64,000 nt of DNA, taken from assembly GCA_030645615.1 (NCBI GenBank), contig JAUSNB010000039.1, positions 1 through 64,000 of the forward strand. Direction: 5' to 3'. The notes below the pieces were generated by a model. That model did no database searches, was not told the origin of the DNA, and worked only from the letters and a program-made list of their open reading frames with translations. Both the position numbers and the translations under genes were made by a program. Positions 41,811-50,901 of this stretch are shown here, piece after piece; position 1 is the first letter of the stretch, and each line of letters opens with the position of its first letter. The stretch is from Actinomycetota bacterium (GTDB lineage Bacteria; Actinomycetota; Actinomycetes; S36-B12).

Positions 41811-44800
41811 TCAGGACTTGCGATTCTCGTTCGCCATTAACCAGAGCTGCTGGACTGGGTCGTCCTTGTCCTCCTTGGGCAGGCTGCGGGACGCGTCTGG
41901 CACGGGTAGGACGCCGGCGGCAGTGAGATCATTCACCGTGATGCGTGGACCGGCCATGACGCGGTCGAGCAGATCCGCCTGAGCGGGCTCGAGCTCAACC
42001 ACCAGAGTCAGCACATTGAGCAAGTCGAGCAGATCGGTCGTGTACGCGGTGGGCCACGTTGTAGGCCGCACGTCATCGAGAGGTGACTGCTCGCCGCGTG
42101 CCTGCGGGCGCGTGGCGCGCCGGTAGCCGAACCACTTGCGCAGGACGTTCATTCCGGAAACCTCGTACGCCACGACGCGTGGGTCAACTGGGGCGATGAC
42201 ACCACCACCGACGCGCAGCTGCCTGGTTGTGGCGTCGTATTCCATCTCGTCGGGCAATGGGTCGAGGTTGATGGGCTCGCGCACCAGTGGTCGGGTCGTT
42301 CCTTCGATACGTGGCGGGCCGCTCTGTCGATCGCCACCGGTGTAACGCTCGCCGCGGGTGTGGAGCCACAGCAAGCGCTCGCCCAGTGCCACGGCGTCAC
42401 TCCACACGTCGCGATCGGCAGTGAGGGGGACGTGCACACCGGGAGTGCGCAGGTCCTCGGCGAAGCGGTCGATGAACGCGGGGTGGGCCGTGACCGCACA
42501 GAGGTAAGCGAGGAAGTCCTCGGGCGTGACGGTCACGCCGAGGCGCTGGCTCAAGTCGCCCAGAAGCCCTGGCGCGACGTTGGGGTGGCTGGTGTCGCCG
42601 CTGGCATATAGCGGGAACACCTTGCCGCCGCGACCGGCGTAGTAGTGGGTGTCCGGGATGGCGCCCGCCGCGACGGCAACAGGGCCGGCCTTGACGACCT
42701 GGTCCTCCTGGGCGGTGAGGAAGACCTGGTGGTCTCCTCGGACGCGCCACAGGTCGGGACGTGGTGTGGCCAGCACCCGGTCGTCTGGGATGACGGACTG
42801 GAGGTCGAAGGCCCGGTAGGAGACGGCAACCGGCGGCAGGCACGCCCCTGTCTCCTCGGACATGGGAACGTCGGAGTGCGGGAAGCCAGCGAGGCCGGGC
42901 TTGCGCTTGGACAGGTTGGCGTCGCGGGTCTCGCAGAACATGCGGGGCTTCTCAGCGGGGCTGGCGTTGATGAGGGCGTTCCAGCGTTCGACGAGGATGC
43001 CGGGCAGCGGCGCGTAGACCCAGGTGCGGTTGGGCTTCACCCCTGGCAGGGACCAGGGCATGAGGTCCTGTAGCGCGGGCGAGCCTCCCCATTCGCCATC
43101 GCCTGCCGGGAGGAACGGCGCTGTCCAGCCCTCGGGGCAGTCCTCCCAGTCGCCGTCGTCGATGTCGGTGCGCTTGAGCTGGTCGAATTTGTCGGCCTGT
43201 CGGCCGTGTATGGCTCGGTAGCGGATACGCCCAGGAGTCAGACGGCTCGTGTCAGGCTTGCGGGTGAAGATACCGATCGCGATGGGTTGCTGAACGCCGG
43301 GGAAGATCCGAGTCCCGACGTCGGGCTGGTGGCCTTCTGGGGTGCAGTCGATGACCCAACCGTCCTCGCAGCGCTCGCGCAGGTACCGGCGCATTCCGGC
43401 GAATCCCGGCCCTTTGAGGTAGCCGGACGTCGTGATGAAGCAAACGACGCCGTCATTGTCGTCGGTCGTGTCAAACACCTTCCAGGTGGCCAGGCGCCAG
43501 AAGTACACGTACAGGTTGGAGAGCGTGTACTCGGCGCGGCCGTTGCCCGGCTCGCGGAACGCATCGAGCAGCGGAGCAGCCCATGTCGTGTTGGGCGACC
43601 CGTGCTCGATGAACCCGCCGTGGCCCTTGGCGCGTTCGCGGTAGGGAGGGTTGCCGATGACGACCATGACGGGCGTCGACGCCTTGACCGCGTTGGCCAA
43701 ACGCCGCGAACGCGCGATGGGTTCGAGCGTTGCTGCGAGGTGGGAGACCTCGGCGAACGGGTCGTCGAGGCTGTCGGCGACGTAGAGGCGCAGCCCACCG
43801 TTGGGCGCCTTGGCGTCGTGACGGGCAAGGAGTTCCGCGACCCGCATCTCGGCGACGGCGTACGGCCCGGCCTGCTTCTCAATGCCGATGATGCGCTCGG
43901 CTGCCTGGGCCAGACGGGCGGGGACGGCGCCGGGGCCTTCCTGGTTCTGGACCACGGCAGCGATTAGTTCGAGGACTTCGACGGGGTACTGACCGGTGCC
44001 GGTCGCGGGGTCGAGGACGGTGACCTGGGGGGATGCGAACCCGTCCTTCGCTCCTAGGCGCCGGCGTAGCACCTGGTCGGTGAGTCCGGCCATCGCCGCG
44101 ACGACCGGGGCGGGCGTGTAGTAGCTGCCGGACTGCTTTCGCAACTCGTTGTCGTACGTCTCCAGGAACGACTCGTACAACGTCGCGTAGGCGCGGGTCT
44201 CGTGCTTGGGGAACCTCGTGAAGTCCACCACCGAGACGACGCGCACGAGGGTGTCCAGGGTGACGGTCAAGGCGCCGATCGTCTCGTCAGTGAGGACGCC
44301 GAGGGCCTTGCCCATCAGGGAATGGTGCCTGCCGAGGGTGGACGCGATGGTCGCGATGGACTTGCCGGTGAAGTCGATTCCGTCGGAGCGGGCGAGGAGC
44401 AGGGCGAAGGTGACGGCCTGGGCGTACTCGTCTGCGAACTCGGCGTCCGATGCGTCGGGGAAGAGCAGTTCGCGCCAGTCGGAGGCCAGGTGCGTGAACG
44501 GGCCGCTGCCGGCCTCGCGGTCGAGGGTGTCGGCCACCTCGTCGCGCAGCAGCCGGGTCAGCGGTGCGACGGTGGCGACGAGCTGGGTGACGTTGCGCGG
44601 GGCGATGGGCTCCCAGTGGAGGAAGTCGTACAGCAGCCGCGCCAGGCCGTCCCCGGGGTCAGTGAGCTTCGCGCCGGCGGTGCGGATGTCGCCGTCGAGG
44701 TGGACCACCGGACCGACGCGTTCGCCGGTCCGGTACAGCCCCCAGTTCTCCCCATCGGTGTACATGACGTTCGGCAGGGCGGCGAGCTTGGTCCACTGCT

Positions 44801-45134
44801 TGCCGTCGTGCGTGTTGGTCTTGAACCGCGTGGCGTCGGCGCCCTTGCCGGGTGCCTTGACCTCGATGTAGCCCGAGATGGCGCCGTTGACCTGACAGGC
44901 GTAGTCGGGCCTGACCTTCAGGTCGGATAGGGACGCCTCGCCCATCATCGTGAACCTCACGCCGACGGCCTCGGCGACCGACGCGAGGAGCACCTCGAGG
45001 GGGCCGCGCATCTGGTCCTCGGGCTCACCGACGGGTGAGGACAGCCGCGGCTTGACGGTCGCGCCGAAGGCGGCGACCGCGTCGGCCACGGCGATGACGA
45101 GCTTGCTGGGCAGGCCGCCCGTCGCCTCGCTCAT
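41811..45134 (-). CDS. Single-chain restriction-modification enzyme (type ISP/IIG-like N6-adenine methyltransferase with nuclease domain)
   Basis: 1107 residues. The N-terminal domain shows a PD-(D/E)xK nuclease pattern, RPDYACQ (D77) and GYIEVK (E91, K93). A helical section follows, then a gamma-type N6-adenine methyltransferase: SAM motif VLDPATGTGQYP (about 373-384) and catalytic NPPY (495-498). The C-terminal 500 residues should include the target-recognition part. No helicase motifs were seen, so it is not a full type ISP translocating enzyme. No separate methylase or specificity gene is near. It would both protect ICE DNA and cut foreign DNA. Confidence 0.88.
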   Translation of the reverse strand: MSEATGGLPSKLVIAVADAVAAFGATVKPRLSSPVGEPEDQMRGPLEVLLASVAEAVGVRFTMMGEASLSDLKVRPDYACQVNGAISGYIEVKAPGKGADATRFKTNTHDGKQWTKLAALPNVMYTDGENWGLYRTGERVGPVVHLDGDIRTAGAKLTDPGDGLARLLYDFLHWEPIAPRNVTQLVATVAPLTRLLRDEVADTLDREAGSGPFTHLASDWRELLFPDASDAEFADEYAQAVTFALLLARSDGIDFTGKSIATIASTLGRHHSLMGKALGVLTDETIGALTVTLDTLVRVVSVVDFTRFPKHETRAYATLYESFLETYDNELRKQSGSYYTPAPVVAAMAGLTDQVLRRRLGAKDGFASPQVTVLDPATGTGQYPVEVLELIAAVVQNQEGPGAVPARLAQAAERIIGIEKQAGPYAVAEMRVAELLARHDAKAPNGGLRLYVADSLDDPFAEVSHLAATLEPIARSRRLANAVKASTPVMVVIGNPPYRERAKGHGGFIEHGSPNTTWAAPLLDAFREPGNGRAEYTLSNLYVYFWRLATWKVFDTTDDNDGVVCFITTSGYLKGPGFAGMRRYLRERCEDGWVIDCTPEGHQPDVGTRIFPGVQQPIAIGIFTRKPDTSRLTPGRIRYRAIHGRQADKFDQLKRTDIDDGDWEDCPEGWTAPFLPAGDGEWGGSPALQDLMPWSLPGVKPNRTWVYAPLPGILVERWNALINASPAEKPRMFCETRDANLSKRKPGLAGFPHSDVPMSEETGACLPPVAVSYRAFDLQSVIPDDRVLATPRPDLWRVRGDHQVFLTAQEDQVVKAGPVAVAAGAIPDTHYYAGRGGKVFPLYASGDTSHPNVAPGLLGDLSQRLGVTVTPEDFLAYLCAVTAHPAFIDRFAEDLRTPGVHVPLTADRDVWSDAVALGERLLWLHTRGERYTGGDRQSGPPRIEGTTRPLVREPINLDPLPDEMEYDATTRQLRVGGGVIAPVDPRVVAYEVSGMNVLRKWFGYRRATRPQARGEQSPLDDVRPTTWPTAYTTDLLDLLNVLTLVVELEPAQADLLDRVMAGPRITVNDLTAAGVLPVPDASRSLPKEDKDDPVQQLWLMANENRKS

Positions 45135-45365
45135 CTCACCCCCGTGTGCTCCTATCGGCGTGGTTGCCCCATTGTGTCCGACGTGCAGTGCCCCGTGCCG
45201 TTCATCCCCTCAAAGGCCCGTCGGACCGCGCCACGTTGAGCAGCAGTCCGCTGACGCGGTACTCGTGGTCGAGGCCCCAGCGCCGGCGCCTGGATTCGCG
45301 TCGCTTGGGGACACACGGCGCTGAATGCGGGCCGTCGACCGGATTACTGCCCGTCCATTCCCAAC

Positions 45366-45403
45366 TTGCGAGGCACCCAGCGCTAACACCGTCGTACGGA
45401 TAG
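45366..45403 (+). promoter_or_regulatory. Module motif copy 1, upstream of DUF4192 gene A
   Basis: TTGCGAGGCACC, then 12 bases, then CGTCGTAC and GGATAG. The same arrangement occurs before four other genes of the duplicated module (48419, 50835, 58925, 62081). It ends 43 bp before the start at 45447. It could be a shared promoter or operator; it is not a standard -35/-10 pair. Confidence 0.6.
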
Positions 45404-45446
45404 AGGCTCCGATCCCCGGGGCCGGATCCCCAAGGCGGTCTCCGAT

Positions 45447-46598
45447 ATGAGCACCCTCCCCGTGACCAGCGGTCCCTCGTCGACCGAGACTCTCACCCTG
45501 TCCAGCCCCGACGCATTTCTGGCATCCGTCCCCCACATGCTGGGCTTCGCCTGCGACGACTCCGTCGTCCTCGTCGGCCTCGGCCCCGACGGCACGGGGC
45601 GGGCGTCGCAGGTGCTGCTGACCCAGCGGATCAACACGCCCCCGGCCTGGTTCAAAGCCGCCGACGTCCGCAACCTTGCCCGGGGTGCGGCCGAGCCCAT
45701 GGCCCGAACCGGTGCGACGGAAGTGATCATCGCTGTCTTCGGCCCGCATGCGCCGACCCCAGCGGGCGAGCTCCCGTCAGCCCGCCTGGTTGACGACCTG
45801 GTGACCGCGCTCGACGATGCGGGCATGGGCGTGAAGGACGCCCTCTACACCGACGGGATCTCCCGCTGGTCGTTCGGGTGCGACAACCCGACGTGCTGCC
45901 CGCCGGAGGGTCGCGTCATCCCGGCGGAGGTGCGCACGCACGTGGCGGCGGAGTTCGCCGTCGCCGGCTCCGCCATGCTGCCGAACCGTGACGCCCTGGT
46001 GGGCGAAGTCGCCACCGCCGACCGGGGCATCCGCGATCGCGTCGACGCCGGCATTGAGGCGGCCCGCGCGCAGGTCCCCTCGTCAAGCCCGCCGCGCGCC
46101 CTCGAGGCGTGGCGGGACACCGCAATCGCGGACGTGACCCACGCCATCACCTCCCAAGCCCCGGTCGCGCCGGAGGAGGCCGCGAAGGCGCTCGTCGGGC
46201 TGGGCGACATCCGGGTCCGCGACACGGTCCTGTGGGACCTGAGCCAGTCCCCGGGCGCACCGCGCGCCGCCACGCGCGGGCTCTCGCAGCTCGTGCGCTC
46301 CGCCCCGGAGGGGCACGTGGCACCCGCCGCAACGGTGCTCGCGGTGGCGCACTGGCTGGGCGGGGACGGGGCCCGCGCGAACGTGTCCCTGGACCGGGCC
46401 ATGGCCGACGACCCCGACTACTCCCTCGGGCTCATGGTCGCGGCGGCACTGCGTTCCGGGCTCCCCCCGCAGTCCTGGCTAGAGGCGATGTCCGGCCTGA
46501 GCCGGGATACCTGCCGCCATGGCAGCAATCGACCTGACCCGGCCCCGACCCCCGCGACGCCCGCACTCACGCCCACGGCGTCCGGCTTGTCCCTGTAG
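45447..46598 (+). CDS. DUF4192-domain protein (module copy A)
   Basis: 383 residues. The family start LTLSSPDAFLASVPHMLGF is followed by DDSVVLVGLGPDG and a conserved Cys cluster (FGCDNPTCCPPEGRVIP, about 150-166), possibly metal-binding. The C-terminal part contains TPR-like helices (LAVAHWLGGDGARANVSLDRAMADDPDYSLG), a pattern seen in all DUF4192 proteins. Function is unknown; the family is frequent on actinobacterial plasmids and ICEs. A close paralogue lies at 59033-60226. It heads the module and has motif copy 1 upstream. Confidence 0.92.
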   Translation: MSTLPVTSGPSSTETLTLSSPDAFLASVPHMLGFACDDSVVLVGLGPDGTGRASQVLLTQRINTPPAWFKAADVRNLARGAAEPMARTGATEVIIAVFGPHAPTPAGELPSARLVDDLVTALDDAGMGVKDALYTDGISRWSFGCDNPTCCPPEGRVIPAEVRTHVAAEFAVAGSAMLPNRDALVGEVATADRGIRDRVDAGIEAARAQVPSSSPPRALEAWRDTAIADVTHAITSQAPVAPEEAAKALVGLGDIRVRDTVLWDLSQSPGAPRAATRGLSQLVRSAPEGHVAPAATVLAVAHWLGGDGARANVSLDRAMADDPDYSLGLMVAAALRSGLPPQSWLEAMSGLSRDTCRHGSNRPDPAPTPATPALTPTASGLSL

Positions 46599-46612
46599 TT
46601 CCGGGCCGGCTT

Positions 46613-46634
46613 GTGGACGGCGCCGCCCGTCCAC
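46613..46634 (+). terminator. Stem-loop after DUF4192 gene A
   Basis: GTGGACGG pairs perfectly with CCGTCCAC around a 6-base loop, 14 bases after the stop. No U-tract follows. A related GTGGAC/GTCCAC stem occurs at the same place in copy B (60237-60261), so it is probably functional as a partial terminator or mRNA-processing element. Confidence 0.55.
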
Positions 46635-46725
46635 AGCCGACTCCCGCCGCCACTTCACAGCGACCGGCGGCGGTGACGCTCCCAACACCACCACGCAACA
46701 CACACGAATCGAGAGGGCACCTGCC

Positions 46726-47127
46726 ATGGACCTGACCTTGTGGATGGCCTCCGTCGAGGCGGACATCAACCGCCGGACCGGGACCGCCGACCGCACCTGG
46801 GCCTGGGCCTACGTGATCCGCGCCATCGCCCTGAACGACCTGCTGTCCGCCCCGCCCGGGCACACCACCGACGTGGTCTGGGTCGAGCCGCAGATGGCCT
46901 GGACCATGGACGACCTCGTCGATGCGGGCGTCCGCACCCCGCCACCGGCCGTGCCCGACGTCGCTGCCGAGGATGTGCGCACCGTCCTGACCGCCTCGCT
47001 GCGTCGTCTCATCCTCGTCGCGTCGATCGACGACCCGCGAATGCCGATGCCCCTGGTCGACGCCTGCGGCTTCGCCGTGCGCCGGGCCGCGGTCGCGCAC
47101 CACGCCTACGCCGGCACCCTGCCGTGA
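46726..47127 (+). CDS. Hypothetical module protein, 133 residues (copy A)
   Basis: Starts at ATG 46726 after GAGAGGG. It is helical, with conserved RTGTADRTWAWAYVIRAIAL and VWVEPQMAWTMDDLVDAGVR; the copy at 60346-60747 has the same two blocks and same length. No family is recognised. Its stop overlaps the GTG start of the next gene, so the two are a coupled pair in both copies, which suggests they interact. Confidence 0.8.
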   Translation: MDLTLWMASVEADINRRTGTADRTWAWAYVIRAIALNDLLSAPPGHTTDVVWVEPQMAWTMDDLVDAGVRTPPPAVPDVAAEDVRTVLTASLRRLILVASIDDPRMPMPLVDACGFAVRRAAVAHHAYAGTLP

Positions 47128-48365
47128 TCAGCACCCGACTGACGTATGGGCAGCTCATGGATGACGCCCGGCGCGCGGCTCATCAGGGCATGAACACCCT
47201 TGCCCGCGACCGGCTGCCCGACCCCGGTGCTGCACAGGAGGTCGTGTCCGCGCGCGCGGGCCTGCTGGCCTCCCTCGGGCGGCACGCCACCACCCTGATC
47301 GGGTCGACACGACTGGCGGTCTGGCGCGCGAGCACCCCGACCCGACGATCCCCCGACGCGCGTACGCCTGCCGTCGTGGCGACCCTGGCTTGGGTTGACG
47401 TCCTCGACCAGCACGCCACCCGCGCACCCCACGGGGAGACCACGACCGCGGGCGGCGGTGTCGCGGCCGGTCACTGGAGCCGGGCGACGGCGCTGGTGGA
47501 GTGCGCGACCGACCTGGTGGCCACGCACCAGGACCCCGCCGGGGGCATGCGCCCGGGAACGCCGGCGGACCTTGCGTACGGCGACCTCGGCCGGCTCCTC
47601 GCGTCGACCACGCGACTGGTCGCGGCCGTCGCACCAACCGAGCCACTGGCGCTGCGATGCCGTGAAGCCGGCATTACCCGAGCCGACGTGGACGCCCGAT
47701 TGCCAGTCGGTGAGCGGCTGCTCGACGACACATGGGCCCTCGCCCGCACCCTGCGGTTCGCTGACAGCGCCGTCGCCGACCTCACCCTCGCCCGGCCCAC
47801 CATCGACGTCGGCCGCGGCGCAGTCGAATGGGGGCAGCGGATGGCCCGCGTCCACGCACGCCTGCACCAACACGCCCAGCGCGGGCACGTCAGCGTCCGC
47901 ACCCTGCACGACATCGCCCGCCTCGGCCTGGTGACCTCGCATGTCCTGGACACCAGCGGCCGCCGCGATCACGCCACCCAGTCCCCGGTCACCGACCACT
48001 GGCGCACCGTTCTGACCCACCTCGATCCGCTGCGCAGCGTCGAGCCCCACGACCGTGTCCTGCGCCACGACGTCGAACGGTTGCTGCACCTGGCCCGGCC
48101 CGCCACCACGGCGGACCCCACCGACCAGCAGCGGCTCCTGGACACCGTCTCAACGAGCGTGCCGCTGATGAATGCGTGCAGCGCAATCGCCGAGCGCGTC
48201 CTGGCGCGCAGCAGCGACGTCTGGATCCCCGCCCCACCGCGCCGGCCTTACCTACGCGACCTGCACCGGCCCGGTCAGGCCGCCCGCCGCGAACCCCCAC
48301 CGGAGGCGCCCTGGCCCCGCACCGGCCCATCACCGTCGCGTCCGGCAGGTTTGACCGTGACGTGA
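47124..48365 (+). CDS. Hypothetical module protein, 413 residues (copy A)
   Basis: GTG start at 47124 overlaps the previous stop (GTGA). The protein is almost all alpha-helical, with the block LTYGQLMDDARRAAHQ at the N-terminus and LRCREAGITRADVDARLPVGERLLDDTWALA mid-protein; the C-terminus (SSDVWIPAPPRRPYLRDLH) is strongly conserved with the copy at 60744-62033. No catalytic motif is evident. It may be a structural or regulatory ICE protein. Confidence 0.8.
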   Translation: MISTRLTYGQLMDDARRAAHQGMNTLARDRLPDPGAAQEVVSARAGLLASLGRHATTLIGSTRLAVWRASTPTRRSPDARTPAVVATLAWVDVLDQHATRAPHGETTTAGGGVAAGHWSRATALVECATDLVATHQDPAGGMRPGTPADLAYGDLGRLLASTTRLVAAVAPTEPLALRCREAGITRADVDARLPVGERLLDDTWALARTLRFADSAVADLTLARPTIDVGRGAVEWGQRMARVHARLHQHAQRGHVSVRTLHDIARLGLVTSHVLDTSGRRDHATQSPVTDHWRTVLTHLDPLRSVEPHDRVLRHDVERLLHLARPATTADPTDQQRLLDTVSTSVPLMNACSAIAERVLARSSDVWIPAPPRRPYLRDLHRPGQAARREPPPEAPWPRTGPSPSRPAGLTVT

Positions 48366-48418
48366 CGTGGGAAGGACCCAGATGCCAAGCCCCACCGGGC
48401 GGGTGCGCCCGACAGGGA

Positions 48419-48460
48419 ATGCGAGGTACCGACCCGATGAGAGCGGTTACATCAAGTAGG
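48419..48460 (+). promoter_or_regulatory. Module motif copy 2, upstream of pentapeptide gene A
   Basis: ATGCGAGGTACC, 13 bases, then CGGTTACA and AAGTAGG; it ends 21 bp before ATG 48482. It is the most divergent of the five copies in its central part but keeps the outer blocks and spacing. Confidence 0.5.
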
Positions 48461-48481
48461 ACGACCTGACTCTGGAGAACC

Positions 48482-49279
48482 ATGACCGACACCGCCCGCC
48501 CCGGCTCGCCGATCCCCAACACCCCGGAGAGGGAACCAGCAGCGCCCGCCAGCACGAGACTAAGCCTCCCAGGACGCGACTACACCGGGCAGGACCTCGA
48601 CGGCGCCGACTTCACCCGCGCCGACCTCGCCGGGGCGGACTTCACCGACGCCCGCCTAGACGGCGCCGACTTCACCGGCGCGAACCTCGCCGCCGCGACC
48701 CTCACCCGCGCCGTCCTCGACGGCGCCCGCTTCGAGGGCGCCCGACTGTCGGACGCCCGCCTGGACGGTGCGTCGTGCCTGTTCACCGACCTGCGCCGCG
48801 TGACCGCCCCCGGGGTCGACCTGACTGGGGCCGACCTGACCGGTGCACTGCTCGACGGCGCCGACCTCACCGACGCCCGGCTGGACCGCGCACGGCTGGA
48901 AGGCGCCAGCCTCCCAGGAGCATGCCTGGCCGGGGCGTCACTGACGTCCGCGAACCTGCAGGCCGCCGACCTCACCCGCGTCGACCTCGCCGGCGCGGAC
49001 CTCACGGGGGCCGACGTGACCGCGGCTTCGCTAGCCGGGGCCGAGCTCACCGGCACCACGTTCACGTCCACGACCGGGGCGGCCATCGCGGTGTTCCACG
49101 CCCGCAACGCCGCCCACTGGACCACCGGCCGCGTCATGACCGCCATCGCCACCGACCTCGGAACGGCCGACTATCTGGCGCTGGTGGAACCCGCGATCGA
49201 GCACGTTCGCGCCGCCGGCCTGGACACCACCGCGCCCCGCACCTCGACCCCGAACCCACCACCGATCTCCTGGGCGTAG
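48482..49279 (+). CDS. Pentapeptide-repeat protein (module copy A)
   Basis: 265 residues with a good ribosome site (TGGAGA). Residues 35-195 are tandem A(D/N)LxG/A-type pentapeptides (for example DLAGADFTDARLDGADFTGA), which fold as a right-handed beta-helix. The last 65 residues are a non-repeat domain shared with copy B (GAAIAVFHARNAAHWTTGRV; ends NPPPISWA). Some pentapeptide proteins mimic DNA and protect gyrase, but most have no known role. The conserved tail suggests a dedicated ICE function. Confidence 0.92.
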   Translation: MTDTARPGSPIPNTPEREPAAPASTRLSLPGRDYTGQDLDGADFTRADLAGADFTDARLDGADFTGANLAAATLTRAVLDGARFEGARLSDARLDGASCLFTDLRRVTAPGVDLTGADLTGALLDGADLTDARLDRARLEGASLPGACLAGASLTSANLQAADLTRVDLAGADLTGADVTAASLAGAELTGTTFTSTTGAAIAVFHARNAAHWTTGRVMTAIATDLGTADYLALVEPAIEHVRAAGLDTTAPRTSTPNPPPISWA

Positions 49280-49339
49280 GCCACCGGCCGACAGGCCTCA
49301 CGCCGAACGACCCAACAACAGCAGGTGACGCCGCGAGCG

Positions 49340-49768
49340 TCAGGGAGACAGGGGGCGCATCGACAGGTGCGCGCCGGGGCGGGTGCTCCCCAGCGACGCC
49401 AGCGCCGCACCCAGGGCCGCCTCGACGACGGACCCGTCCAGGCCCTCCGCAGTGACCAGGAAAGCTGCCTGACCGCGGCCCGGCGGCTGCTCGAGAAGCT
49501 CCGCCGCGGCATCGGTCGGCGTGCGGCGCCGCGCACTGCCCGTGGCGCACCGCACCAGCCGGGACGCCGGCACCCCGAGCCCGGACGCGAGCGACTCCAT
49601 CGTCGACAGGCGGTACGACGGCCGCGCCCCGGTGATCACGTTGACCACCGAGTTCAGGCTCAACCCGGACGCCTGCGCCAGGTCGGCCTGCGTCGCGTGC
49701 CCCCGTAACGCCAGCGCCGCCCGCACGACGGCACCGAACCATCGCGGGTCCCGCACCTCGACCGCCAC
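49340..49768 (-). CDS. Small HTH (XRE-like) protein of the module (copy A)
   Basis: 142 residues from GTG 49768; this start is supported by alignment with copy B, which begins MAVTVRHPAWFGAV where this one reads MAVEVRDPRWFGAV, and by the GAGG-type site just upstream. An earlier ATG at 49813 is possible. The helix-turn-helix is HATQADLAQASGLSLNSVVNVITGARPSYR. A C-terminal domain with a short beta/helix pattern follows. It is divergent from the 290-residue gene, with a strictly conserved 23-bp box in between, so it may regulate the module. Confidence 0.82.
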   Translation of the reverse strand: MAVEVRDPRWFGAVVRAALALRGHATQADLAQASGLSLNSVVNVITGARPSYRLSTMESLASGLGVPASRLVRCATGSARRRTPTDAAAELLEQPPGRGQAAFLVTAEGLDGSVVEAALGAALASLGSTRPGAHLSMRPLSP

Positions 49769-49806
49769 GACCTCACCCCTCGACCCGGGCACGGCAGCGA
49801 CCGGTG

Positions 49807-49829
49807 CCCACATTTTACCCACGAAACAT
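49807..49829 (-). promoter_or_regulatory. 23-bp conserved box of the HTH gene (copy A)
   Basis: Identical at all 23 positions to 63332-63354 in copy B, while flanks differ. Read on the minus strand, it contains TTTCGTGGGTAAAATG, where TAAAAT resembles a -10 element. It lies 39 bp upstream of the proposed GTG start, so it is a promoter core or an operator for the HTH protein. Confidence 0.65.
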
Positions 49830-49951
49830 ACGGCTCGGACTCGACCTCGCAAGGGAGGTTTGAGTTCCCCACTCGTTGGGAAAACTGCCACTGTCATTTA
49901 GCAGCCCGTCGCCACGATCAGGGGCGCCGACGAGAAAGACGAGGAACGGCC

Positions 49952-50824
49952 ATGCACAACGACGAGCTCGACCCACTCATCCACGACCCCGACCTGTCCA
50001 CCCCGCAGGCGTGCCGCGCCCTGCTCGAGCTCGCGCGACGCCGGTCGCCCCGCGACCCCGACATCGCCGGCGACGTCGTCCTGCTGCTGTCCGAGCGGCT
50101 CATGCCCGGCGGGATGCTGCGCCGCGCCCTCACCACGCACCCCAACCCCGCGGCGCTGCTGAACGCGGCGGCCTCGAACGCCGCCAACCAGGCCCGCGAG
50201 CATGCGGGCCGCGCCAAGCGACGGATCCCGCTGACCCAGTACGGCAACGACGCCGAACTCGAACCGGTCCAGTACCCATACTCCCCGACCATGGGGCTGT
50301 TCGACGTCCTGCACGATCTCGGCTGGAGCGAGGACACCCTGACCGAGCTCGCGATCCCCCGCAAGCGCCCGGGCCGCTCCATCCATCCGGGCATAGAGGC
50401 CGCGCTCGAGCACCTCGCCGCGTGCTACGGCGTCACCGCCCGCTGCGCCGGCTGCCCCACCGCGATGGACCTGCTGCGCCTGAACCTGCGCGGACCCCAG
50501 GCCTGGCCCGCCCTGGTGACCGTCCTGCGGGAGTGGGACTGGTCCGAAGAGGCGATCGTGTTCATCACCACCTCGCCGGCGAACATCGCCCACTGGCGCA
50601 CCCTCGCCGTCACCCCACCGCCACGACAGGAACGCCGGATGATCAAGATCGCCCACAAGATGCGGTTCACCCCCTGGCTGCTCCAGGACTCCGCCCAAAT
50701 CCGCGAGTCGATCCGATCCAGCCGCGTGCGCGCACCCGAACCGGACGCCCCCGACGGCGCCGTCATCAAATGCGCCGCCCCGGGACTCGCTGTCGCGCAC
50801 GAGCCCGAGTCAGTCATCGGGTAG
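49952..50824 (+). CDS. Hypothetical module protein, 290 residues (copy A)
   Basis: Starts at ATG 49952 after GAGGAAC. Conserved blocks shared with the partial copy at 63476: DIAGDVVLLLSERLMPGG, HPNPAALLNAAASNAANQA, and GRSIHPGIEAALEHLAACYG followed by a Cys pair (RCAGCPTAMDLLRL). No family is recognised. The C-terminal half is helical and basic (MIKIAHKMRFTPWLLQ). It faces the HTH gene divergently. Confidence 0.8.
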   Translation: MHNDELDPLIHDPDLSTPQACRALLELARRRSPRDPDIAGDVVLLLSERLMPGGMLRRALTTHPNPAALLNAAASNAANQAREHAGRAKRRIPLTQYGNDAELEPVQYPYSPTMGLFDVLHDLGWSEDTLTELAIPRKRPGRSIHPGIEAALEHLAACYGVTARCAGCPTAMDLLRLNLRGPQAWPALVTVLREWDWSEEAIVFITTSPANIAHWRTLAVTPPPRQERRMIKIAHKMRFTPWLLQDSAQIRESIRSSRVRAPEPDAPDGAVIKCAAPGLAVAHEPESVIG

Positions 50825-50834
50825 GCCCGCAAAC

Positions 50835-50874
50835 TTGCTCGGCACCCAGACGGCATCGCCGTCGTGCAGGTAGG
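50835..50874 (+). promoter_or_regulatory. Module motif copy 3, upstream of the 265-residue gene
   Basis: TTGCTCGGCACC, 13 bases, CGTCGTGC and GGTAGG. It ends 27 bp before the next start and resembles copy 1 most closely. Confidence 0.6.
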
Positions 50875-50901
50875 AGAGCCAGACCCCTGCCAGGAGGTGC
50901 C

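Noticed and set aside
41811-45134. BREX PglX methyltransferase
   Set aside because: No other BREX genes nearby and an N-terminal nuclease-type motif is present, so a single-chain restriction-modification enzyme fits better.
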